A stretch of 53,837 nt of DNA from Streptomyces sp. WAC 04229 (GTDB lineage: Bacteria > Actinomycetota > Actinomycetes > Streptomycetales > Streptomycetaceae). Within the stretch, counting starts at the first letter, position 1. Each line of letters starts with the position of its first letter. Below, one piece after another: positions 28,140 to 34,996 of the stretch. The notes below the pieces were generated by a model that was given only the letters and a program-made list of their open reading frames with translations, was not told the DNA's origin and ran no database searches. The stretch covers positions 1 to 53,837 of the forward strand of contig NZ_QHJH01000035.1 in NCBI RefSeq assembly GCF_003947455.1, written 5' to 3'. The position numbers and the translations under genes were made by a program.

Positions 28140-28895
28140 ATGACTATGGATCGCAACGCCGACGCACCGTGGTCGAAGTTCGATCCCGAGGCGTACGTCG
28201 ACGACAACTACCGGACGCCGCTGGAGGTCGACCTCCTCATCGTCCGGCTGATGCGCGACCACTTCACCCGCTGCTTCGCCGACACCCCGCACCCGGTGCG
28301 CGGCATCGACGTCGGAGCCGGCGCCAACCTCTACCCCGCGCTCTCCATGCTGCCCTGGTGCGACAAGGTGCTCCTGCTGGAGTACGCGCACCCGAACGTC
28401 GAGTACCTGGAGAAGCAGGTCTCCCCGGGCGGGTACGACACCGCATGGGACGCGTTCTGGAACGTGCTGGAGGAGGCGCCCGCCTACCGCGCCGTCGAGC
28501 CCAGGGAGCTGGCCGGCGAGATCGTCCGGGTGGAGCGCGCCAACCTGTTCGACCTGGAGCACGGACACCGCCGCTGGGGCCTCGGGACCATGTTCTTCGT
28601 CGCCGACTCGATGTCCGAGTGCCCCGAGGAGTTCCAGCGGGGCGTGCGCTGCTTCATGAACGCGCTCGGCGACGGAGCCCCGTTCGCCGCCGCCTTCATG
28701 AAGGAGTCCGTCGGCTACCGGGTCGGCACCCACGACTACCCGGCCTACCGGGTGAACGAGGACCGGGTCAGGGAGAGCCTCGAGCCCTTCACCAAGGAGC
28801 TGGAGATCCACGATCTGCACCACATGGTGCGGCCGGGACACGAGGGAATGCTCCTCGCCCTGGGACGGCGCAATCCGGAGATTGCCACCCCGTAG
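28140..28895 (+). CDS. SCO2525-family SAM-dependent methyltransferase (NNMT-like)
   Basis: 251 aa class I methyltransferase. Motif I is GIDVGAGANLYPAL (55-68); the following LLLEYAHPNVEYLEK (about 78-92) gives the acidic residue binding the SAM ribose, and an N-terminal YxxNY-like YVDDNYRT and a tryptophan-rich AWDAFWNVLEE follow. These resemble the NNMT/PNMT/TEMT family of small-molecule N-methyltransferases rather than DNA or protein enzymes. FVADSMSE (about 159) is a post-motif. ATG 28140, 28146 and 28125 are alternatives; GGAA 8 bases before 28140 favours it. It opens the uncharacterised gene block and lies 54 bp before the 614-aa gene. Confidence 0.86.
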   Translation: MTMDRNADAPWSKFDPEAYVDDNYRTPLEVDLLIVRLMRDHFTRCFADTPHPVRGIDVGAGANLYPALSMLPWCDKVLLLEYAHPNVEYLEKQVSPGGYDTAWDAFWNVLEEAPAYRAVEPRELAGEIVRVERANLFDLEHGHRRWGLGTMFFVADSMSECPEEFQRGVRCFMNALGDGAPFAAAFMKESVGYRVGTHDYPAYRVNEDRVRESLEPFTKELEIHDLHHMVRPGHEGMLLALGRRNPEIATP

Positions 28896-28949
28896 GAACG
28901 GGGACCATGCTGAACACAGGGCAACGAGATCTGTACGAGGGGTGCGGGG

Positions 28950-30794
28950 ATGCAGATCAAGCCACGGCAGCACCTGCTGGAAATCTGGCACGCCATGGCC
29001 CGTCACTCGTTCGACGACGGGAAGCTCGTCCGGGGGGACACCGACGGGCTGAGCAGCGTCGCCGACGCCGAACGCCTGCTCTGCATCCTGTATCCGGCCA
29101 CCGAGGTCCCCGCCTTCCGCCTCGACCAGCCCGACACCACCGAACGTGACGTCCTGCGCGCCCTCGACCGCCTCGGCACCCGGCTGGAGATCCCGCCCAA
29201 CCTGATCACCGCGCTGACCCAGTTCATGCGCACCCACACCGGCACGGACGACAGCCCCACCTTCTCCGGCGGCCACTACTTCCGCCCCGCCGAAACCGGT
29301 GGCGAGATCACCCACCAGCAGTACCAGCTCGGCGTGGTCGACTCCTACTCCATGTCCGTCACGCTCTGCCTCGCCACCCTCGGCTTCCTCAAGATCTACG
29401 AGGGCACCACGACCCGCCCCGAGGTACGCAAGGCCGTCGGCGAGCTGAGGGAGGCCACCAACACCCGGCTGACCGCCGCGATGGTCAGCCTGCTGCGCTC
29501 CTTCACCGTCAACGTCTTCGACGCCGAGTCCGAACAGGGCAGCCGGCTGATCGAGGTCATCGGACAGGGCGGGCAGTCCGACCGCGTCGTCCTCCAGCAG
29601 TTCTCCCGCCGGTTACGCCCGCTGCGCGCCACCATCATCGAGAGCATCTCCAGAGGCATCCAGGTCGACGAGGGCATCCGCGACGAGAGCCAGCTCTTCG
29701 AGTGCGGCTGGGCCTGGGGCATCGTCAAGGACGCGCCGAAGATCACCGACCTGAGCCTCGCCGTACCCGGCCAGCCCGACGGCATCGCCGACCGGCTGCC
29801 CTACGTGTACTTCACCGTCACCGCCCTCGACGGCATCCAGGACCTGTTCTCCGACCGCACCCTCACCCTCGGTCTGCTCGACGAGGACCAGCAGAAGCTC
29901 GCCGAGATGCTGCGCCTGCGCTGGGAACTGAGCCAGCAGTACTGGTCCGCCATCGCGCGTTTCGGCGCCGACCGCTGGCCCCTGGAGGACCTGCCCTGGC
30001 AGACCACCGGACTGCGCCTGGAGTCCGAGTACTTCTCCCTGACCGTCGCCGCCATCGTCGTCCACGACCTGGTCCGCCGGAAGGCGACCGACGACGACCT
30101 CACCCGCACCGTCGCCATCATGGAACGCCTCGCCGACCGCGGCAGAGTCACCAGCCGCATGACCAGGAACGACCCCACCATCCTGCTGCACACGCCCGGC
30201 GTCACCATGCCGCTCGCCGGGTCCGAGCGCTCCGGCGGACAACTGCTGTGGCGGATGACCGACTTCTCGGCGCAGCTCCTCAAGCGGATCATCCAGCTCG
30301 CCGAACTCTCCCGGAACATCGGCGCGCAGGACCGGCTGCTGCGCCTGGCCGAGCAGGCCTTCGAGCACCTGTGGAACCGCCGCATCGACGACGAGGACGG
30401 CGCCGGCCTCTGGGACAACGTCCAGGCCGTCTACCCCGAGGCCCACGAGGCGGGGCTGCGGATGTCCTGGAGCATCACCGAGCGCGTCACCGAGTGCCTC
30501 GTCGCCGCCCGCATCCTGTACGAGCAGCAGCCCATCCGCAGCCCCGAACTCGCCGAACTCGCCCGCGAACTGCTCAGCGAAGCCACCCACCTGTTCGGCA
30601 GGGAGCAGCTGGAGGCGTCCGTCGCCGCCGACGGCAGCAGGGCCCGCGCCATGCGGAGCATCGAGAGCCGCCTCGACCACGCCCGCAGCCTGGTCGACGA
30701 CCGGCCCGCCACCGCCTTCGCCCTGGCCCTGCCCGTGCTCCAGGAACTCGACACCCTGGCCCAGGCCCGGGGCGCCGCCGCCCAGGAGGTGTGA
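28950..30794 (+). CDS. SCO2524-family protein of unknown function, TTA-containing
   Basis: 614 aa, mostly alpha-helical, soluble, no signal peptide. I recognise it as the SCO2524 family and see no enzymatic motif. Regions: an N-terminal DAERLLCILYPATE helix pair (about 39-52), a central segment with CGWAWGIVKDAPKITDL (about 251-267) and PYVYFTVTALDGIQD (about 283-297), and a C-terminal helical region (from about 390) like a repeat scaffold. Codon 222 (29613-29615) is TTA, which needs the bldA tRNA, so translation is likely developmentally timed. GAGG (28937-28940) precedes ATG 28950. Its stop is followed within 2 bp by the next start. Confidence 0.8.
   Translation: MQIKPRQHLLEIWHAMARHSFDDGKLVRGDTDGLSSVADAERLLCILYPATEVPAFRLDQPDTTERDVLRALDRLGTRLEIPPNLITALTQFMRTHTGTDDSPTFSGGHYFRPAETGGEITHQQYQLGVVDSYSMSVTLCLATLGFLKIYEGTTTRPEVRKAVGELREATNTRLTAAMVSLLRSFTVNVFDAESEQGSRLIEVIGQGGQSDRVVLQQFSRRLRPLRATIIESISRGIQVDEGIRDESQLFECGWAWGIVKDAPKITDLSLAVPGQPDGIADRLPYVYFTVTALDGIQDLFSDRTLTLGLLDEDQQKLAEMLRLRWELSQQYWSAIARFGADRWPLEDLPWQTTGLRLESEYFSLTVAAIVVHDLVRRKATDDDLTRTVAIMERLADRGRVTSRMTRNDPTILLHTPGVTMPLAGSERSGGQLLWRMTDFSAQLLKRIIQLAELSRNIGAQDRLLRLAEQAFEHLWNRRIDDEDGAGLWDNVQAVYPEAHEAGLRMSWSITERVTECLVAARILYEQQPIRSPELAELARELLSEATHLFGREQLEASVAADGSRARAMRSIESRLDHARSLVDDRPATAFALALPVLQELDTLAQARGAAAQEV
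29613..29615 (+). promoter_or_regulatory. TTA (bldA-dependent) leucine codon
   Basis: In-frame TTA at codon 222 of the SCO2524-family gene. In Streptomyces TTA is read only by the bldA tRNA, which becomes abundant late in growth. One of only two found in genes of this window. Confidence 0.85.
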
Positions 30795-30796
30795 GC

Positions 30797-31714
30797 GTGC
30801 TCGTCTTCGCCGCCTCCGACAAGGGAGGCACGGGTCGCTCGGTCACCAGCGCCAACCTGGCCTACCAGCGCGCCCTCACCGGCGACCACGTGGCCTACGT
30901 CGACTTCGACTTCGGCTCGCCCACCGCCGCCGCCGTCTTCGACGTGCCCAGCGCCATGCGCGGCACCGAGGAGCACGGCCTCCACTCCTACCTGGAGGGC
31001 GAGACGGCGGAACCAGTCCGCATCGACGTCTGGCGGCAGACCGAGCACCCCCTGCTGCGCGCCCGCCCCAACCAGTCCGGCCGCCTGGTGCTCTTCCCCG
31101 GCGACGCGGGCGGCGGCGAGTTCGCCACCGGAGAGGAGGCCCTGGAGCGCTGCATCGACCTGCTGCTGAAACTCAACGGCGAGTTCGACGTCACCGTCGT
31201 CGACCTCAGCGCCGGCCGCAGCTACGCCGTCGACATGGTCCTCGCGGCCACCGCCCACCCGCGCATGCGCAACGTCCCCTTCCGCTGGCTGGTCTTCCAC
31301 CGCTGGACCCGCCAGCACGTGATCGCCGCCTCCGGACTGGTCCACGCCGACCACGGCATCATCGGCGGCGGTGTCGAACGCGGCCACGACGAGGACGCCC
31401 TGCGCGCCGCCATCCGCTTCGTGCGGGCCGCCGTACCCGACCCCGAGTCGCCGCTGTGGTCCCAGGGTTCGCCCGCCCAGGCGGCCTGGATGCAGGCCTG
31501 CGACGAGGCACTGCGCCGGCTCGCCGCCGAGCACCGCATCGGCGACAGCGTCGTCCTCGGCGTCGTACCGCTGGAGCCCATACTCCAGTGGCGCGAACAG
31601 CTGATCACCGAGGAGGACGTCCTCTCCACCCAGATAGCGAACAAGGAGACACTGGAGGCCCTGGAGGAGATCGCCCGCCGACTGACGGACGACGTGCATT
31701 GGGGGCGGCCGTGA
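30797..31714 (+). CDS. SCO2523-family variant P-loop protein
   Basis: 305 aa with a MinD/ParA-like (SIMIBI) fold. The deviant Walker A is KGGTGRS (9-15): the signature lysine Lys9 remains, but the P-loop lysine is Arg14. VDFDFG (35-40) matches the A' motif (VDxDxQ in ParA) and VVDLSAG (134-140, Asp136) the Walker B. It may bind nucleotide without efficient hydrolysis, or act as a switch. Two GTG starts are possible: 30791 overlaps the previous stop, but AGGAGG (30784-30789) is spaced 7 bases from GTG 30797, which is chosen. Its TGA overlaps the next GTG. It would be the central NTPase of this block. Confidence 0.86.
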   Translation: MLVFAASDKGGTGRSVTSANLAYQRALTGDHVAYVDFDFGSPTAAAVFDVPSAMRGTEEHGLHSYLEGETAEPVRIDVWRQTEHPLLRARPNQSGRLVLFPGDAGGGEFATGEEALERCIDLLLKLNGEFDVTVVDLSAGRSYAVDMVLAATAHPRMRNVPFRWLVFHRWTRQHVIAASGLVHADHGIIGGGVERGHDEDALRAAIRFVRAAVPDPESPLWSQGSPAQAAWMQACDEALRRLAAEHRIGDSVVLGVVPLEPILQWREQLITEEDVLSTQIANKETLEALEEIARRLTDDVHWGRP

Positions 31715-32673
31715 GTGACGCCGTGTTCCGGGAGACCGCTGCCGAGGCGCGTACGCAGTCGGTGCCGCTGGCTCATCTCTCGCTGGAGCTGGGGCACCTC
31801 TACATGGAGGACTTCGAGGCCGGGCCCGAGCGGCTGCGCCGGCACTTCGCCGAGGTGCTGCCCTGGGTGGAGGCGGCGCGGGCCGCGGCCGGTGCGCGGG
31901 CCGGCGGCAAGCGGGCCCGGATCAGCACCTGCTTCCTGATCGACGACTACTTCAGCCGGTTCTCCACCCCGGCCGAGGTCGTCCCCATGCTCCTCGCGGA
32001 GGCGGAACGGGCCGGGCTCGCCGTCGACTACCTGGCCCGCGAGTCCGGCTGCGCCGTCACCGGCAAGACACCCGTCGCGGAGGCGGTGGCCGGCCGCATC
32101 GTGGAGTCGCCCGTCCCCGGCAGCTACGGCATGCGCCCGCCCACCGCGCGGACGGGCTGGCTCGCCAACGGCGAACGGGCCCCCGCCAAACAGGCCGCCA
32201 TGGCGATGAAGCGGGCCCCCTGGCAGCCGCCCCGGGAGACCGCCGCCCGCCGCCACTCCGTCTTCCTCGACGCCGAACTGTGGAGCGACGACGCCGACGG
32301 GCGCCGCACCTGGTCCTGCCCCTTCCTCGCCGCCGTCTGGCAGCTCGCCCGCCTCGGACTGCTGCGCGACGCAGGCGAGGCCGTCCTCGTCCCGCAGCCG
32401 CACACCGGCAACGGTTTCCCCGAGGACTGGGACGAACTGCCCTCCCTGCTCCGGCTCAACCCGCGCGCCGACCCCTTCTCCGCCTACCGGACCTGTTCCG
32501 TCGTACCCAACCGCTTCCTCCCGGTCGAACACGCGGTGCGCGTGATCCTCGACCAGATCGAGGTCGACCCGGGGGCGCTGGCGCAGGTCGCCGAGCGTTC
32601 CGGGAACGAGCGCACGGCCGTCCCCGACTCGGTCGCCGACCGCGTCTCCTACGTCTTCTACGCGGCGCCCTGA
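31711..32673 (+). CDS. SCO2522-family protein of unknown function
   Basis: 320 aa, soluble, no recognised fold. Notable segments: LAHLSLELGHLYMEDFE (about 18-34), ISTCFLIDDYFSRFSTP (about 71-87) and a C-terminal VADRVSYVFYA. The first 35 residues resemble no motif I know; the DDYF patch could be a metal or nucleotide-sugar site, which is speculation. GTG 31711 overlaps the preceding TGA (GTGA), so it is translationally coupled to the variant P-loop gene. One base separates its stop from the next ATG. Confidence 0.78.
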   Translation: MSDAVFRETAAEARTQSVPLAHLSLELGHLYMEDFEAGPERLRRHFAEVLPWVEAARAAAGARAGGKRARISTCFLIDDYFSRFSTPAEVVPMLLAEAERAGLAVDYLARESGCAVTGKTPVAEAVAGRIVESPVPGSYGMRPPTARTGWLANGERAPAKQAAMAMKRAPWQPPRETAARRHSVFLDAELWSDDADGRRTWSCPFLAAVWQLARLGLLRDAGEAVLVPQPHTGNGFPEDWDELPSLLRLNPRADPFSAYRTCSVVPNRFLPVEHAVRVILDQIEVDPGALAQVAERSGNERTAVPDSVADRVSYVFYAAP

Positions 32674-32674
32674 G

Positions 32675-33655
32675 ATGGCGCCGCGGCAGAGCACCCCGCC
32701 CGCCGTTCTCGCCTGCGGCGAGATCCGCACCTGCCTGCTGCCCGCCCGGCAGGCCCTCGACATCCGCTCCGCCGCCCAGCTCCTCGGCCTGCGCGCCGAC
32801 GAACGGGTACTCCTCTCCGAGCGCCCGGGCCTCTACGCGCGTTCCCCCGACACCCTGACCGGCGTCGACTGCCCGCTGCCCAGCGCCAACGGCGCCCGGG
32901 TGCGCGCGGTGGGCACCGTCACCGCGCACGCCGCGCTCACCGAGGGGCGGGTCCTGCAGACCTCCGCGCACTGCCGGCTCCCCGCCGCAGGTCCCGACCA
33001 GCGGCGGCCCTGGGGCGAGTACCTGGTGCGGCCCGGAGTGGTCGAACCGCTCGGCAGGCTCCCGCACGAGGCGGTCGCGCAGGGCGTGCTCGGCGGCGGC
33101 CGCCACGGCGACCTCGACGTCGGCCTGATCGCCGACGGGCTGCTCACCCGGCTGCTGCGCCACCCCCTGCTCGACCAGCGACCGCCCTTCCGCTCCCGGC
33201 CCACCCGGCTGCGCTGGGTGGCCCTGCCCGCGGACCCCGGGGACGCGCCCTCCCTCGAACGGTTCACCCTCGCCGAGGACGAACTGCGCACCGTACGCCT
33301 GCGGGTGCCCGAGGACACCGACGGCGCCGACCTCGCCGCGCTCTGCGACGACCTCGCCCTGCACGACTGGCTCCTCACCACCGTCGTCCGCATGCTCGAC
33401 GGCATCCGGCTCGGCGCCACACCCACGCAGGACGCCGGCGCCGTCGTCCGGGCGCTGCGTCCTGCCGTGGACCACCTGCTGCACCTGTGGATGCCACGGG
33501 CCCGGGTGACCCGGGACCTGGCCCCGCTGTGGGACCCGCTGGAGGAACGGCCCGGCTTCACCCGGCAGTGGCAGGCGCTGGTGCAGCGCATCCGCGACCA
33601 GCTCACCCTGCACGCCATCCCCGCACCCCACCGGGAGGTGGAGCCGGCTCCCTGA
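32675..33655 (+). CDS. SCO2521-family protein of unknown function
   Basis: 326 aa, soluble. It starts with a beta-rich module (GEIRTCLLPARQALDIRSA, about 15-33) and continues with a helical C-terminal part (WLLTTVVRMLDGIRLG, LWMPRARVTRDLAPLWDPLEE). I recognise it as the SCO2521 family that travels with the neighbouring orphan genes; no catalytic motif is visible. ATG 32675 sits one base after the previous TGA, continuing the coupled chain 30797-33655. After it comes a 72-bp gap before the membrane protein. Confidence 0.78.
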   Translation: MAPRQSTPPAVLACGEIRTCLLPARQALDIRSAAQLLGLRADERVLLSERPGLYARSPDTLTGVDCPLPSANGARVRAVGTVTAHAALTEGRVLQTSAHCRLPAAGPDQRRPWGEYLVRPGVVEPLGRLPHEAVAQGVLGGGRHGDLDVGLIADGLLTRLLRHPLLDQRPPFRSRPTRLRWVALPADPGDAPSLERFTLAEDELRTVRLRVPEDTDGADLAALCDDLALHDWLLTTVVRMLDGIRLGATPTQDAGAVVRALRPAVDHLLHLWMPRARVTRDLAPLWDPLEERPGFTRQWQALVQRIRDQLTLHAIPAPHREVEPAP

Positions 33656-33727
33656 CCGGACCCAGCGCCTCCCACGCACATCCCCGCACCCCGATCCGAC
33701 GCGCATCCCAACGGGGGGAGAAGCGAG

Positions 33728-34843
33728 ATGAGCACGGCACAGTCACCCCGACCCGACGACACGGCCCGCACCCCGGGCCCGGCCGACCCGAGGGGCGAGT
33801 CCCCATGGGCGCGCATGCTGCTGGTCGCCCTCGTGGTCGGCGCCCTCTTCTGGAGCGTCACGGCACTGCTCAGCCCCGACGACGGCACCCTGCGGCAGTT
33901 CACGGCCGCCGTCCTCTGCGCCGGCGCGGCCTTACTCGTCCAGTACGTGCTCGGCCTGGCACCACGCCCGGCCCACGAGCGGCTGGAGGAGCACACCCGC
34001 CGGGTGGAGAGCGCCCTCGCCGAGAACACCGCCGCCGTACGGGACGGGCTCAACCAGTACGACGACGAGCTGAAGTCCGGTCTGACCCGGTACACCGAGG
34101 ACGTCAAGCAGCTCGTCGAGACGCACGTCACCCACGGGGACCACCGGACCGGCGACTCCGCAACGCCGTTGGACCGGGTCCGCATCGACAGCGTGCCCGA
34201 CCTGGCCAAGGGCTTCGCCGACGTCCTGCTGCCCAGCCCCTCGATCCTGCACACCTTCGTCCATCTGGAGATGGAGCGGGTGGTCGGCCACATGGCGGAC
34301 CTCACCAACCTGAGCGCCGAGTGCCCCGGCGAGAACCACGACTGGATGCTCACCCTCACCCGGGCCGCCGAGCAGTCCATCCTCGCCACCAGCACCTCCG
34401 TGGACCGGCAGTTCTGGAACAGCGAGCCCGCCGGACGCTACCTCGACGCCCAGCAGGCGGCCATCGACGAACAGGGCGTCGCGGTGCGCCGCCTGTTCCT
34501 GCTGGAGAGCGCCCGCGAACTCGACGACCGCCTGCTGCGGCTGTGCGAGGAGCAGGAACTGCGCCGCATCGACGTCCGCGTGGCAGTCCTGCCCGAACTG
34601 CCCCCGCACCTCCAGCGCGGCACCACCAACGACTTCATCCTCTACGACGAGGAGGTGTCGTTCGAGATCGAGCAGGACCTGCGCGACGTCAACGTGCGGA
34701 CCCGCCTCACCGCGCGCCAGGACTACGTACGGGACCGGCTCAAGCGCTTCCGGGAACTCTGGGACGCGGGCATGGGTCTGCGCGAACTGGAGGTGCGCGT
34801 CGACGACGAGGAGGACGGCAACTGGATGGTCGACCAGGCCTGA
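33728..34843 (+). CDS. Membrane-anchored protein with PLD-like C-terminal domain, TTA-containing
   Basis: 371 aa. Two hydrophobic segments (about 30-48 and 57-76) anchor the protein; a charged coiled-coil-like region (about 84-130) leads to a cytoplasmic C-terminal domain. That domain has ILATSTSVDRQFW (about 217-229), VAVRRLFLLESARELDD and TNDFILYDEEVSFEIE, which resembles a phospholipase D-like fold lacking the HKD catalytic pair; I am not certain of this. Codon 69 (33932-33934) is TTA. GGGGGAG precedes ATG 33728. It follows the SCO2521-family gene by 72 bp and probably belongs to the same system, perhaps as its membrane end. Confidence 0.65.
   Translation: MSTAQSPRPDDTARTPGPADPRGESPWARMLLVALVVGALFWSVTALLSPDDGTLRQFTAAVLCAGAALLVQYVLGLAPRPAHERLEEHTRRVESALAENTAAVRDGLNQYDDELKSGLTRYTEDVKQLVETHVTHGDHRTGDSATPLDRVRIDSVPDLAKGFADVLLPSPSILHTFVHLEMERVVGHMADLTNLSAECPGENHDWMLTLTRAAEQSILATSTSVDRQFWNSEPAGRYLDAQQAAIDEQGVAVRRLFLLESARELDDRLLRLCEEQELRRIDVRVAVLPELPPHLQRGTTNDFILYDEEVSFEIEQDLRDVNVRTRLTARQDYVRDRLKRFRELWDAGMGLRELEVRVDDEEDGNWMVDQA
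33932..33934 (+). promoter_or_regulatory. TTA (bldA-dependent) leucine codon
   Basis: In-frame TTA at codon 69 of the membrane-anchored gene, in the second transmembrane segment. It is the second of the two TTA codons found in the window and lies in the same block as the first. Confidence 0.85.
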
Positions 34844-34855
34844 CCGCCCCCTCGG

Positions 34856-34972
34856 TACTCCCGGGGGAGTAACGGCGCCCGGCACGTCACCCGGGGCAGT
34901 ACCGGCCAACTCGCCCTCGGGTCCGACGTGCCGGCCGCCCGCCGCCGGAAGTCTGGAGACAGCCGACCAGAC
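34856..34972 (+). promoter_or_regulatory. Inverted repeats upstream of the MMPL-two-component operon
   Basis: Two palindromes lie in the 153-bp gap. TACTCCC-GG-GGGAGTA (34856-34871) is perfect with 7-bp arms. GTCTGG (34951-34956) and CCAGAC (34967-34972) are 6-bp arms spaced by 10 bases, 25 bp before the MMPL ATG. Either could bind the NarL-type regulator encoded downstream or another dimeric factor. GAGGGAGG (34981-34988) is the ribosome-binding site. Confidence 0.5.
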
Positions 34973-34996
34973 ATCCAGCGGAGGGAGGCCCGTCAG

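Noticed and set aside
28125..28140. Alternative upstream start for the methyltransferase
   Set aside because: ATG 28125 adds MERGR without a ribosome-binding site; GGAA before 28140 favours the later start, though this is not decisive.
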